From: Flavobacterium salmonis
Lineage (GTDB): Bacteria; Bacteroidota; Bacteroidia; Flavobacteriales; Flavobacteriaceae
DNA length: 64,000 nucleotides
Assembly: GCF_903819435.1 (NCBI RefSeq)
Contig: NZ_CAIJDP010000062.1
Span: 62,001 to 126,000 of the forward strand
Direction of reading: 5' to 3'
Shown here: positions 26,671 through 36,112 of the stretch, piece after piece
Layout of the letters: each line of letters begins with the position of its first letter
How positions within the stretch are numbered: position 1 is the stretch's first letter
The notes under the pieces: model-generated
Told to the model about the DNA's origin: nothing
What the model saw: only the letters and a program-made list of their open reading frames with translations
Database searches by the model: none
Made by a program: the position numbers and the translations under genes

Positions 26671-27631
26671 CTACATTTTTAGAGATATGGTAAATAGCAT
26701 CACCTTCATAAACAATTGGTGAATGATTGGCGTTAATGACAAAACCGTCATGTGGTGCTTTTACTTTTTGCTCGAATTTACCAAACGGATCAGTAATAAT
26801 GGCTAAAATAGTTCCTTTAGTAACAAATTTACTGATCATATTATAATCGTGTAATAATCCTGACTGTTTTGCCCGTAACCAAACGGAATTTTTAATATAG
26901 ATAGATGGGAAATCAGCTTTTTCAACTATGTTTTTTGGGTCGAGCATATTGAGATAATGAAGCAAACGTTTGACTCCTTTAACACCTTCATTAGCAATTG
27001 GATCATTGATGTCCAATGATTTTCCGCCTTCAAAAAGTAACATTTTGACATTGGCTTTTTCAGAAGTATTTCTAAAAGAACCATTAATGTTTTTAGAATA
27101 CAATGTAAAAGGAGCATCAAAAACATCAGCCAAAAGCTTTAATTCGGGATTGTTTTCTGTAATTCTAATCTGAGGAGCGTTGAATCGACTTGCTCCTCCT
27201 GCATGAAAATCTACCGCATAATCAATAAGAGGCAATACCTGATTGGTGATATGAAAAGCAAACCGGCTGGCAAGAGAGCCTTTTTTGCTTCCGGGAAAAA
27301 CACGGTTCAGGTCGCGACCATCGGGAAATTCCCTCGATTTATTTACAAATCCGTAAATATTGATAATCGGAATGCAGATAATAGTTCCTCTCGTTGGGCG
27401 ATTGATTTTTTTACTGATGATTTGGCGGACAATTTCGACACCGTTTATTTCATCGCCATGAATTCCGGCCGAGAACAAAACTACGGGTCCGTCAATTTTA
27501 GAACGCCGAACTATAATCGGAATATTAAGTTTGGTTGTAGTGTGTAATCTGGCGATTTCTACATTTATCGTTTTGTTTTCTCCGGGCAAAATCGATTCGC
27601 CAAAAAGAACTATTGGGGCGTTGTTTTTCAT
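26651..27631 (-). CDS. Succinylglutamate desuccinylase/aspartoacylase-family zinc hydrolase
   Basis: A 326-residue zinc carboxypeptidase-fold deacylase. Zinc-site motifs: GIHGDEINGVE (His57-Glu60 region), VDFHAGG (about 141-147) and a later catalytic LLFEGG (about 198-203). A C-terminal beta-barrel (biotinyl-like, 255-315) is typical of this family. It removes acyl groups from N-acyl amino acids or related amides; the actual substrate is unknown. It overlaps the folate cyclo-ligase gene. Confidence 0.87.
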   Translation of the reverse strand: MKNNAPIVLFGESILPGENKTINVEIARLHTTTKLNIPIIVRRSKIDGPVVLFSAGIHGDEINGVEIVRQIISKKINRPTRGTIICIPIINIYGFVNKSREFPDGRDLNRVFPGSKKGSLASRFAFHITNQVLPLIDYAVDFHAGGASRFNAPQIRITENNPELKLLADVFDAPFTLYSKNINGSFRNTSEKANVKMLLFEGGKSLDINDPIANEGVKGVKRLLHYLNMLDPKNIVEKADFPSIYIKNSVWLRAKQSGLLHDYNMISKFVTKGTILAIITDPFGKFEQKVKAPHDGFVINANHSPIVYEGDAIYHISKNVDENADD

Positions 27632-27705
27632 GTCGAATTATAAAATCTAAATATAGAAATTATTCTTTTGATTTCGTAAATTTGAAAAGATTTCATTGTT
27701 AAGCT

Positions 27706-27723
27706 TTCCGATTTGAATCGGAA
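27706..27723. promoter_or_regulatory. Perfect palindrome TTCCGATT-TG-AATCGGAA upstream of uvrC
   Basis: An 18-bp perfect inverted repeat 42 bp before the uvrC ATG, in the divergent spacer. A TAAATTTG -7 box (27677-27684) lies upstream, so the palindrome would be in the uvrC leader. It may be an operator or a small hairpin; no known regulator motif is recognised. Confidence 0.5.
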
Positions 27724-27765
27724 TGATTTTTGACAATACTTTTTACATCTTCAGAAACAAATATA

Positions 27766-29559
27766 ATGCAAATACCGTCTTTAGAACTTCAAATTCAAAC
27801 CCTTCCGGACAACCCTGGAGTGTATCAATATTATGATAAAGAGGGAAAGATATTGTATGTTGGAAAAGCAAAAAACTTAAAGAAAAGGGTTTCTTCTTAT
27901 TTTAATAAAATTCACGACACGAAGAAAACAAATGTACTGGTCAGGAAAATTGTAACTATCAAACATATCGTTGTTCCTACCGAAACAGATGCACTTTTAT
28001 TAGAAAATAATCTGATCAAAACGTTACAGCCCCGTTATAATGTACTGCTTCGTGATGATAAAAGCTACCCTTGGATTTGTATTAAAAGAGAACCTTTTTC
28101 CAGAATATTTTTAACCCGAAGAATGATAAAAGACGGATCTGAATATTTTGGTCCGTACACGAATTTCAAAATGGTCTACACCATTCTGGATTTAATCAAA
28201 GAACTTTATCCGTTAAGGACTTGTAATTACGATTTGAGCGAATCAAATATCAATTCCGGTAAATTTAAAGTATGTCTGGAATATCATATTGGAAATTGCA
28301 AAGGGCCTTGTGAAGGAATAGAATCATTAGAAGATTATCAGAGACAAGTTGATGCAATCAGAGAAATTTTAAAAGGAAATTTCAAGGAAAGCATGAAGGA
28401 TTTTAAGCGTTTAATGAACCAATATGCCCAGGATTTGCGTTTTGAGGAAGCACAGAAAATTAAGGAAAAAATAGAAATTCTGGAAAACTATCAATCGAGA
28501 TCAACTATTGTAAATCCGAAAATTACCAACATCGATGTTTTTTCAATTGTATCTGACGAAAGTGCGGCTTATGTGAACTTTTTACAAATTTCTCATGGGT
28601 CGATTATTCGTTCGCATACCATGGAAATCAAGAAAAAACTGGACGAAACTGATGAAGAATTACTGGAACTGGCGATAATCGAACTTAGGGAGCGTTTTCA
28701 GTTATTATCAAAAGAAGTAATTGTTCCTTTTGATGTAGATTTAGGTGAAAATATAAAAGTTACCGTTCCGCAATTAGGCGACAAAAAACAAATTCTCGAT
28801 TTGTCAGTCCGAAATGCCAAGTTTTATCGAATTGAACAATTAAAACAATTGCAAATTGTTGATCCGGACAGACATGTTAACCGTATCATGGCGCAAATGC
28901 AAAAAGATCTGCGTTTGCAGGCTGAACCCAGACATATAGAATGTTTTGATAACTCAAATATTCAGGGAACCAATCCAGTTGCAGCCTGTGTTGTTTTTAA
29001 AGACGGAAAGCCAAGCAAGAAAGATTACCGACATTTTAATGTAAAAACCGTCGTAGGACCTGATGATTTTGCTTCAATGACCGAGATTGTATATCGCCGT
29101 TACAAAAGATTGTTAGACGAAAACGAACCGCTTCCACAACTGATTATTATAGACGGTGGAAAAGGACAGTTATCCGCTGCACTTAAAAGTATAGACGAAC
29201 TGGGATTGCGCGGTAAAATTGCTATTATCGGAATTGCGAAACGACTAGAAGAACTGTTTTATCCCGGTGATTCGATTCCGTTATATTTAGATAAAAAATC
29301 CGAAACATTAAAAGTAATCCAGCAATTACGAAACGAAGCACACCGGTTCGGGATCACTTTTCATCGTGACAAACGAAGCAAAGCAGCTCTCAATTCGTCT
29401 GTAGAAAGTATTCCGGGTATTGGCGAAAAAACAATGCTTGCGTTAATTCAACATTTCAAAAGTGTTAAAAGATTAAAATTGGCTACTGAAAAAGAAATAT
29501 CTGATGTTGTGGGTGTATCAAAAGCCAAAAAAATTGTCGACTTTTACAAAACAAATTAG
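27766..29559 (+). CDS. uvrC: UvrABC excinuclease subunit C
   Basis: A 597-residue repair nuclease. The ATG at 27766 gives the normal N-terminus (MQIPSLELQIQTLPDNPGVY); the TTG 36 bp upstream is rejected. GIY-YIG nuclease domain at residues ~14-95 (GVYQYYDKEGKILYVGKAKN), UvrB-binding region (~205-240), RNase H-like 3' nuclease domain (HIECFDNSNIQG; DGGKGQLSAAL) and C-terminal helix-hairpin-helix (IPGIGEKTMLALIQHF). It makes both incisions in nucleotide excision repair with UvrB. Confidence 0.97.
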   Translation: MQIPSLELQIQTLPDNPGVYQYYDKEGKILYVGKAKNLKKRVSSYFNKIHDTKKTNVLVRKIVTIKHIVVPTETDALLLENNLIKTLQPRYNVLLRDDKSYPWICIKREPFSRIFLTRRMIKDGSEYFGPYTNFKMVYTILDLIKELYPLRTCNYDLSESNINSGKFKVCLEYHIGNCKGPCEGIESLEDYQRQVDAIREILKGNFKESMKDFKRLMNQYAQDLRFEEAQKIKEKIEILENYQSRSTIVNPKITNIDVFSIVSDESAAYVNFLQISHGSIIRSHTMEIKKKLDETDEELLELAIIELRERFQLLSKEVIVPFDVDLGENIKVTVPQLGDKKQILDLSVRNAKFYRIEQLKQLQIVDPDRHVNRIMAQMQKDLRLQAEPRHIECFDNSNIQGTNPVAACVVFKDGKPSKKDYRHFNVKTVVGPDDFASMTEIVYRRYKRLLDENEPLPQLIIIDGGKGQLSAALKSIDELGLRGKIAIIGIAKRLEELFYPGDSIPLYLDKKSETLKVIQQLRNEAHRFGITFHRDKRSKAALNSSVESIPGIGEKTMLALIQHFKSVKRLKLATEKEISDVVGVSKAKKIVDFYKTN

Positions 29560-29568
29560 TATCTTTTT

Positions 29569-31923
29569 ATGCGCCTAATCCAGTTATCCATTTCAAATAC
29601 CCGGCCTAAAAGTTTTTTTTCTGCAGTAAAAAAAGGAGCTTCGGCGGTCGCTTTTTTTTTACAGGGAAAAATAGCTTTTTGTCTCTTCCGGTTTTCCATT
29701 CCTGTCTGGGGCAGAGCATTAGTGTTTTTAATACTTTTAGTACTTATTTCGCAAAAATCTTTTTCACAGGAAAAAAATACGGATAGTATAAAAAGACCAA
29801 AAATTGGTTTGGTTCTAAGTGGAGGCGGAGCAAAAGGCTTTGCTCATATTGGGGTATTAAAGGTGTTGGAACAAGCAGGAATAAAAATTGATTATATTGG
29901 TGGAACCAGTATGGGTGCTGTAATTGGAGGGCTTTATGCAACAGGATATAATGCAGAGCAAATTGATTCGATTTTTAAGAGAACCAATTTTGATGAACTA
30001 ATTAATGATTATATTCCCAGAGGATCCAAAAATTTTTATGGCAAGAAAAACGACGAATTATATGCCATTGTTTTGCCTTTTAGCAATTTAAGAGTAGGTA
30101 TTCCCGAAGCGCTTTCAAAGGGAATGTACAATTATAATTTATTGAGCAGTTTGACCAGAAATGTTCGTCATGTAAGGGATTTTAATCAATTGCCGATTCC
30201 TTTTTTATGTATAGGAACTAATATTGAAACTGGCGAAGAAGTTTTGCTGAACAAAGGTAATCTGGCTCAGGCCATGGTGGCCAGTGCCGCCTTCCCTTCA
30301 TTATTTTCTCCTGTAGAGGTCGATGGAAAGTTATTGGTAGACGGGGGAGTTGTTAATAATTATCCTATTAAGGAAGTTCGTAATTTAGGTGCTGATATTA
30401 TCATTGGAGTTGATGTACAGGATGATTTACTAAGCCGTAAAGGACTAAAAAACGCTACCCGTATCCTGGTTCAGATTACCAATCTGCAGTCTATCGAAAA
30501 AATGAAAGGAAAAAGGGCAGATACTGATATTTATATCAAACCGGATATTCGTGATTTTGGGGTTATTTCATTTGATCGAGGCGGAGAAATAATCAGAAGA
30601 GGAGAAGATGCCACATTTGAGGTTTATGAAAAAATTAAAACTTTGGCAGACGAACAACATTTTTATAAAAAACCCAAATTAAAAATAGCTTCGGATACTC
30701 TTGAAATAGAAAAAATAAACAATACAAAGCTAAGAGATTATACGAAAGAGTATATAACAAGTAAACTCCGTTTTAAACCATCCAGTACGATAACGTATGA
30801 AGATCTGCGCGTAGGAATAAATAATATAGATGCAACACACAATTTCAGCGCAATTTCCTATTCTCTTGAGCCAAACGGCAATAAAGATGATTTGAATCTT
30901 GTCCTGAAAGAAAATCCTACGCATACCTATCTAAAGCTGGGACTGCACTATGACGGACTTTACAAAAGTGCTGTTTTAGTAAATCTGACTCATAGGAAGA
31001 CATTTTTAAAAAACGATAATACTTCACTAGACATTATTCTGGGAGATAATTTTAGGTACGATTTTAATTATTATGTCGAAAATGGTTTTAATATCAGTTT
31101 TGGCTTTAACTCCCGACTTAATCAGTTTAATCGAAATGTAACAGAGAGTATCAGCAATCAAACTGTAGGAAATTTAAGTAACAATCTAATTAATGTAGAT
31201 TTTATAGATATCTCTAATCAGGCTTATTTTCAAACTATTTTTGTGCAAAAATTCCTTATGGGTGGGGGATTGGAATATAAGTTTCTAAAAATAAAATCGC
31301 CTACATTAGATACCAATTCAACAATTGATGAAAGTAATTATTTTAGTGTTTTTGGATATTTAAAATACGACTCTTTTGATAACAAAAGCTTTCCCAGATC
31401 AGGCTGGTATTTCTCGGGTGATGTTCAAACTTATTTAGCTTCATCCAATTATACACATCAGTTTAATCCTTTTTCTACTGCAAAAGCCGAAATCGGAATT
31501 GCAAGAACCATTTTTAACAGAGCTACAATAAAATTCCAGTCAGATGCAGGCTTTACATTTGGGGATGACAGCGTTCCGTTTTTTGATTATATATTGGGAG
31601 GATATGGCTACAGCAAGATAAATAACTTTAATTATTTTTATGGATATGATTTTCTGAGTATTTCCGGTAATAGCTATATAAAAGCAGGGATAACTTTTGA
31701 TTATGAAATATTCAGAAAGAATCATCTTAATTTTTCTGCCAATTATGCCAATCTGGGTGACAATCTTTTTAGTACAGTAGACTGGATTGATATGCCTAAA
31801 TATTCCGGTTATGCAGTGGGTTATGGTTTAGAAACCATTATTGGACCTATAGAAATAAAGTATTCATGGTCACCGGAAAACCCAAAAGGATATACTTGGT
31901 TTAATATTGGATTTTCGTTTTAA
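29569..31923 (+). CDS. Patatin-like phospholipase fused to POTRA and outer-membrane barrel
   Basis: A 784-residue type Vd-like protein. A long basic N-terminus leads to a signal segment (about 48-66, ending SFSQ). The patatin domain (75-340) has the oxyanion motif LSGGGAKGF, nucleophile Ser114 in GTSMG and Asp258 in VDGG. A POTRA-like linker (~375-440) and a BamA/Omp85-type beta-barrel (450-784, ending in FNIGFSF) follow. Such proteins display or secrete a lipase. The start is uncertain: the first ~45 residues are unusual before a signal peptide. Confidence 0.9.
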   Translation: MRLIQLSISNTRPKSFFSAVKKGASAVAFFLQGKIAFCLFRFSIPVWGRALVFLILLVLISQKSFSQEKNTDSIKRPKIGLVLSGGGAKGFAHIGVLKVLEQAGIKIDYIGGTSMGAVIGGLYATGYNAEQIDSIFKRTNFDELINDYIPRGSKNFYGKKNDELYAIVLPFSNLRVGIPEALSKGMYNYNLLSSLTRNVRHVRDFNQLPIPFLCIGTNIETGEEVLLNKGNLAQAMVASAAFPSLFSPVEVDGKLLVDGGVVNNYPIKEVRNLGADIIIGVDVQDDLLSRKGLKNATRILVQITNLQSIEKMKGKRADTDIYIKPDIRDFGVISFDRGGEIIRRGEDATFEVYEKIKTLADEQHFYKKPKLKIASDTLEIEKINNTKLRDYTKEYITSKLRFKPSSTITYEDLRVGINNIDATHNFSAISYSLEPNGNKDDLNLVLKENPTHTYLKLGLHYDGLYKSAVLVNLTHRKTFLKNDNTSLDIILGDNFRYDFNYYVENGFNISFGFNSRLNQFNRNVTESISNQTVGNLSNNLINVDFIDISNQAYFQTIFVQKFLMGGGLEYKFLKIKSPTLDTNSTIDESNYFSVFGYLKYDSFDNKSFPRSGWYFSGDVQTYLASSNYTHQFNPFSTAKAEIGIARTIFNRATIKFQSDAGFTFGDDSVPFFDYILGGYGYSKINNFNYFYGYDFLSISGNSYIKAGITFDYEIFRKNHLNFSANYANLGDNLFSTVDWIDMPKYSGYAVGYGLETIIGPIEIKYSWSPENPKGYTWFNIGFSF

Positions 31924-31963
31924 TTTGTAATTTAAATCAATAAAAATTACGATATTTGTTGTA

Positions 31964-32029
31964 ATGAAAACAAAATGGACAGGTTTATTAGAGTATCTTC
32001 AATTCCTTATCAAGAGAAATCCTGAGTAA
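31964..32029 (+). CDS. Possible 21-aa leader peptide before hmgA
   Basis: A short ORF (MKTKWTGLLEYLQFLIKRNPE) in the 215-bp spacer before hmgA. Seven bases upstream of its ATG is a near -7 box (GATATTTG), which would make it nearly leaderless. It has amphipathic character. There is no tyrosine or phenylalanine run that would suggest classic attenuation. Weakly supported. Confidence 0.25.
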   Translation: MKTKWTGLLEYLQFLIKRNPE

Positions 32030-32039
32030 AACGGCCGAA

Positions 32040-32137
32040 TTGAGATAATTTGGATCATTCAAAAAATGATCAGATTATCTGTTCACACAATTCTAATTTT
32101 CGAATTATCTAATTTATAAATTATCTAATTGAAAAGC
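32040..32137. repeat. Word repeat AATTATCTAATT before hmgA
   Basis: Two AATTATCTAATT units (32099-32130 region) directly precede the hmgA ATG, with a looser inverted partner (GAATTGAGATAATTTG) about 60 bp upstream. The same word recurs on both sides of the broken gene after hmgA. Confidence 0.7.
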
Positions 32138-32138
32138 C

Positions 32139-33299
32139 ATGCCATTATATCATAAACTCGGAGACTTTCCGAAAAAACGACACACCCAATTTGAAAAACC
32201 AAACGGAGGTTTTTACTACGAACAATTGTTTGGAACCGAAGGTTTTCACGGACATTCGTCATTGTCATATCACGTACACAGACCAACACAGGTTAAAGAA
32301 ATTTTAAATTCCTATTCGGTTGAACCAAAAATTGCAATCGGAAAAAATATAAAATCTTTGCTTTTTAAAGGTTTCGAATTAAAGTCTGAAAACGACTTTT
32401 TAGATAGTCGAAAAGCAATGTTAGTCAACAAAGACTGTATTATTGGATTAGCTGCACCCAAACAATCACTTCGAAATTATTTCTACAAAAATGCAGATGC
32501 TGATGAAATGCTTTTCATTCATAAAGGAAAAGGTAAATTAAGAACCATGTTAGGGAATATTCCGTTTGAGTATGGCGATTATTTAATTATTCCCCGAGGC
32601 ATTATTTATCAGATCGACTTCGAAACAGAAGAAAACCGATTATTTTACGTAGAATCCTATTCTCCTTTTTATACTCCAAAACGTTATAAAAATCAATCCG
32701 GCCAGCATTTAGAACATTCGCCATTTTGCGAGCGCGATTTTATTTTGCCAAACGAATTGGAAACACACGACGAAAAAGGTGATTTTTTAATTAAAATCAA
32801 AAAAGAAGGCATGATTCACGAGGTAGTTTATGCTACGCATCCTTTTGATGTTGTGGGCTGGGACGGATATAATTTTCCATACGGATTTTCGATCCATAAT
32901 TTTGAACCTATAACCGGACGTATCCATCAACCGCCACCGGTACATCAGACTTTTGAAACAGCAGCTTTTGTTGTTTGTTCTTTCTGCCCAAGACTTTACG
33001 ATTATCACCCAATAGCCATTCCGGCGCCATACAATCACAGCAATATAGATTCAGACGAAGTACTTTATTATGTAGACGGAGATTTTATGAGCCGTAATAA
33101 TATCGAGCAGGGTCATATTACTTTACACCCAAAAGGAATTCCACACGGACCTGCACCTGGAGCAATGGAACGCAGTATTGGTCATAAAGAAACTCAGGAA
33201 TTGGCTGTTATGGTTGATACTTTCAGACCGCTTATGGTTACTGAAGAAGCTATGGGATTGGATGATGGGCTGTACTACAAATCCTGGACTGAGTCTTAA
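32139..33299 (+). CDS. hmgA: Homogentisate 1,2-dioxygenase
   Basis: A 386-residue cupin dioxygenase that opens the ring of homogentisate in tyrosine/phenylalanine breakdown. Iron ligands are expected at His300 and Glu307 (NHSNIDSDEVLYY) and His336 (GIPHGP). The N-terminal beta domain carries the GTEGFHGHSSLSYH stretch. Shorter than the ~430-residue mammalian form but matching the bacterial short form. Its partner hppD lies 590 bp downstream on the same strand, separated by the broken four-helix-bundle gene. Confidence 0.93.
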   Translation: MPLYHKLGDFPKKRHTQFEKPNGGFYYEQLFGTEGFHGHSSLSYHVHRPTQVKEILNSYSVEPKIAIGKNIKSLLFKGFELKSENDFLDSRKAMLVNKDCIIGLAAPKQSLRNYFYKNADADEMLFIHKGKGKLRTMLGNIPFEYGDYLIIPRGIIYQIDFETEENRLFYVESYSPFYTPKRYKNQSGQHLEHSPFCERDFILPNELETHDEKGDFLIKIKKEGMIHEVVYATHPFDVVGWDGYNFPYGFSIHNFEPITGRIHQPPPVHQTFETAAFVVCSFCPRLYDYHPIAIPAPYNHSNIDSDEVLYYVDGDFMSRNNIEQGHITLHPKGIPHGPAPGAMERSIGHKETQELAVMVDTFRPLMVTEEAMGLDDGLYYKSWTES

Positions 33300-33432
33300 T
33301 TAGTAAATGTGGCAATTAGAAAATTAGATAATGTTCTTAAAAACGTATAAATGAAATATTTCAAATAATTATTGTAATTTTAAACTTACAAAATAAATTA
33401 TCTCATTGACACATTTACAAATTATCTAATCA
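33300..33432. repeat. Inverted word repeats left of the broken gene
   Basis: A unit reading GTAAATGTGGCAATTAGAAA (33305-33324 region) pairs with a facing copy TCTCATTGACACATTTAC (33400-33418 region) across a ~70-bp loop. Extra AATTATCTAAT units run up to the next start codon. Confidence 0.75.
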
Positions 33433-33438
33433 ACAAAA

Positions 33439-33800
33439 ATGACCTTTAACGAAAAATACAAAGACAACGTTCTTTTAATTAAAACTTTCAATTTCGCGTT
33501 AGACATAATTAATTATACGACTGAACTTCAAGAACAAAAAAAGTTTGTTATTGCTAATCAATTATTAAAAAGCGGAACATCAATTGGAGCCAATTCAAAA
33601 GAATCACAAAATGCCTAAAGTAAAGCAGATTTTATCCATAAATTAAAAATTGCAATCAAAGAAGCAGACGAAACAGAATATTGGTTGTTTTATGTGATGC
33701 TCATAAAGAGTATCCAAATTGTAAAGAACTTATAAATCAGTTATCATAAATATTAAAAAATTTAAATAAAATAATAGCAACATCAAAATTTAAAAATTAG
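33439..33800 (+). pseudogene. Degenerate four-helix-bundle protein (23S rRNA intervening-sequence type)
   Basis: The first 59 codons read a normal four-helix-bundle start (LLIKTFNFALDIINYT, LLKSGTSIGAN), then codon 60 is TAA where related proteins have Gln in QNAQSKADF. The reading continues in frame (SKADFIHKLKIAIKEADETEYWL), then shifts frame near 33690 (DAHKEYPNCKELINQL), meets another TAA, and ends with the usual ILKNLNKIIATSKFKN. So it has two stops and one frameshift. It lies between hmgA and hppD, wrapped in inverted word repeats. Confidence 0.85.
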
Positions 33801-33886
33801 ATAATTAGTCAATGTGTCAATTAGAAAATTATCACATTCGCTCATTTCAAAATTATCTAATTATCTAATTGACAAATTATCTAATT
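33786..33886. repeat. Inverted word repeats right of the broken gene
   Basis: AATTAGATAATTAGTCAATG and GTCAATTAGAAAATTATC (33794-33833) face AATTATCTAATTATCTAATT and GACAAATTATCTAATTATG (33850-33887), forming a long imperfect hairpin. It ends on the hppD start codon. Confidence 0.8.
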
Positions 33887-35047
33887 ATGAGTAAAGAAAT
33901 AAAATCAGTAGAATACGGATTAGAGAAAATATTTGAAGGAGCACAAGATTTCCTTCCATTATTAGGGACAGATTATGTCGAATTTTATGTAGGAAATGCA
34001 AAACAATCTGCGCATTATTACAAAACAGCTTTTGGATATCAGTCATTGGCTTACGCCGGATTAGAAACCGGAGTAAAAGACAGAGCATCTTATGTTTTAA
34101 AACAGGACAAAATCAGAATTGTATTGACAACACCTCTTACGGTAGATTCTCCAATAAACGAACATTTGAAAAAACACGGAGATGGCGTAAAGGTGGCGGC
34201 GCTTTGGGTTGAAGACGCCACAAAATCGTATGAGGAAACCATGAAAAGAGGCGCCCGCTCTTTTATGGAGCCAACGGTTGAGGAAGATGAATTTGGTCAG
34301 GTGGTTCGCTCCGGAATTTATACTTATGGCGAAACGGTTCATATTTTCGTTGAGAGAAAAAATTATAATGGCGTTTTCTTGCCAGGTTATAAAGAATGGA
34401 AATCCGATTATAATCCAGAACCAACAGGTTTGAAATATATTGATCACATGGTTGGAAATGTAGGCTGGAACGAAATGAATACCTGGGTGAAATTCTACGA
34501 AGACGTTATGGGATTCGTGAATTTCCTGTCTTTTGATGATAAACAAATCACCACAGAATATTCAGCATTGATGAGTAAAGTAATGTCTAACGGAAATGGA
34601 AGAATAAAATTCCCAATTAACGAACCTGCTGAAGGAAAGAAAAAATCTCAAATCGAAGAATATTTAGATTTTTATGGAGGACCAGGTATCCAGCATATTG
34701 CCATTGCAACAGACGATATAATTAAAACAGTATCCCAACTAAGAGCCAGAGGTGTTGAGTTTTTATCTGCACCACCCCATACTTATTATCAGGCAATTCC
34801 GGAAAGATTAGGTGTGCACATGGAGATGATGAAAGAAGATTTAAACCAAATCGAAGAGTTAGCCATCATGGTCGATGCTGACGAAGATGGGTATTTGTTG
34901 CAGATATTTACTAAGCCAGTGCAGGACAGACCGACACTTTTTTTCGAAATTATACAAAGAATGGGGGCAAAAGGCTTTGGTGCAGGTAACTTTAAAGCCC
35001 TTTTTGAATCTATTGAAAGAGAGCAGGAATTAAGAGGAACTTTGTGA
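33887..35047 (+). CDS. hppD: 4-Hydroxyphenylpyruvate dioxygenase
   Basis: A 386-residue non-heme iron enzyme making homogentisate from 4-hydroxyphenylpyruvate. The ATG at 33887 follows the repeat; the TTG at 33869 lies inside it. Two glyoxalase-like domains, with iron ligands His187 (YIDHMVGN), His270 (GIQHIAIATDDI) and Glu354 (FFEIIQR). The C-terminal LLQIFTKP and GAGNFKALFESIE are family hallmarks. With hmgA it covers two consecutive steps of tyrosine catabolism. Confidence 0.96.
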   Translation: MSKEIKSVEYGLEKIFEGAQDFLPLLGTDYVEFYVGNAKQSAHYYKTAFGYQSLAYAGLETGVKDRASYVLKQDKIRIVLTTPLTVDSPINEHLKKHGDGVKVAALWVEDATKSYEETMKRGARSFMEPTVEEDEFGQVVRSGIYTYGETVHIFVERKNYNGVFLPGYKEWKSDYNPEPTGLKYIDHMVGNVGWNEMNTWVKFYEDVMGFVNFLSFDDKQITTEYSALMSKVMSNGNGRIKFPINEPAEGKKKSQIEEYLDFYGGPGIQHIAIATDDIIKTVSQLRARGVEFLSAPPHTYYQAIPERLGVHMEMMKEDLNQIEELAIMVDADEDGYLLQIFTKPVQDRPTLFFEIIQRMGAKGFGAGNFKALFESIEREQELRGTL

Positions 35048-35156
35048 AAACGCATTTTTTTTACATTATGTAAAAAAACACGCTATAAATTGATGATTTA
35101 TGTGCAAATGTTTTGTTAAACTCACTTTTTGCTATTTATTATTTAAACTTTGTGTT

Positions 35157-35164
35157 TATCTTTG
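35157..35164 (+). promoter_or_regulatory. -7 box TATCTTTG of a candidate small RNA
   Basis: Perfect TAnnTTTG in the hppD-DUF3108 spacer. TTTTTG about 25 bp upstream is a rather distant -33 candidate. Confidence 0.55.
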
Positions 35165-35169
35165 CACTC

Positions 35170-35281
35170 GCAAATCGAGAAGGGGTGGTTTCCTTCCGAA
35201 TTGATATAAATTTTCATAATTTATAGTTTTTTGGTTAGTTAATAGCATAAAAACTCAGTCATTCGTTGACTGAGTTTTTTT
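35170..35281 (+). ncRNA. Candidate small RNA or leader with intrinsic terminator
   Basis: A ~110-nt segment begins about six bases after a consensus -7 box and ends at a strong terminator (AAACTCAGTC-N4-GACTGAGTTT then T run, 35251-35281). Inside is a small hairpin GAAGG-N8-CCTTC (35179-35197) around GGGTGG. It encodes no ORF of note. It could be an independent small RNA, or an attenuated leader of the downstream DUF3108-tryptophan dioxygenase operon. No Rfam-type family recognised. Confidence 0.5.
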
Positions 35282-35341
35282 GTTTTGGTATATTTGGAAT
35301 AAAATTTGCGTTTGTGGCAGTAAACGATCAAATATCTTACT

Positions 35342-36112
35342 ATGAAAAAACTAGTTCTATTCATATTAATTCTCACCACACTAAGTTTTGATACCTTTAA
35401 AGAAGATTCCTTTGATGTGGGAGAATATTTCAGATTCAGGATTCATTACGGAATTGTAAATGCAGGCTATGCTACTCTTGAGGTTAAAGATGCTGTTGTA
35501 AATAACAAAAAAGTCTTTCATGCAGTGGGAAAAGGATATACAACCGGGATGTCAAAATTTTTCTTTAAAGTGGAAGATTTATACGAAAGCTATTTTGACA
35601 AAGAAACAAATCAGCCTTATCGATATGTTCGAAAAATTAATGAAGGAGGTTATACTAAAAATCAGGAAGGCTTTTTTAACCAGTCCCAAAATCGGGTTTT
35701 AGTAAAAGATTATAAGCGTAAAACCGAAAAAACAATTGTGGTTACAGAGGAGGTACAGGATATTATTTCGTCTTTTTATTATTTAAGAAATCACCCTAAT
35801 ATCGATAAATTAAAATCGGGCGAATCTATTACAATCGATATGTTTTTTGATGATGAGATCACAAAATTTAAGTTAAAATATATAGGTCGTCAGGATATTA
35901 CAACTAAATTTGGCACCGTTGCAACAATGGTTTTTAAGCCTTTGGTACAAACAGGCCGCGTTTTTAAAGAAAAAGAAAGCGTAACGCTTTGGATAACAGA
36001 TGATAATAATAAAGTTCCTGTTAGAATAAAAGCGGATCTTGCAGTAGGCTCACTTAAGGCTGATATTGATGAATATAAAGGATTAAAATATCCATTTAAA
36101 GTAAAAAAATAA
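35342..36112 (+). CDS. DUF3108 domain-containing secreted protein
   Basis: A 256-residue protein with a short hydrophobic start (MKKLVLFILILTTLSF) and a DUF3108 beta-rich domain: FRFRIHYGIVNAGYATLEV (about 31-49), ESYFDKETNQPYRYVRKINEGGY, and the C-terminal TLWITDDNNKVPVRIKADLAVGSLKADI. Probably periplasmic or outer-membrane attached; function unknown. Its stop overlaps the start of the next gene by one base (TAATG), so the two are coupled. Confidence 0.85.
   Translation: MKKLVLFILILTTLSFDTFKEDSFDVGEYFRFRIHYGIVNAGYATLEVKDAVVNNKKVFHAVGKGYTTGMSKFFFKVEDLYESYFDKETNQPYRYVRKINEGGYTKNQEGFFNQSQNRVLVKDYKRKTEKTIVVTEEVQDIISSFYYLRNHPNIDKLKSGESITIDMFFDDEITKFKLKYIGRQDITTKFGTVATMVFKPLVQTGRVFKEKESVTLWITDDNNKVPVRIKADLAVGSLKADIDEYKGLKYPFKVKK

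Noticed and set aside
33439..33800. Programmed stop-codon read-through or frameshift in the four-helix-bundle gene
   Set aside because: It has two stops plus a frameshift and no slippery sequence, so simple decay is more likely.
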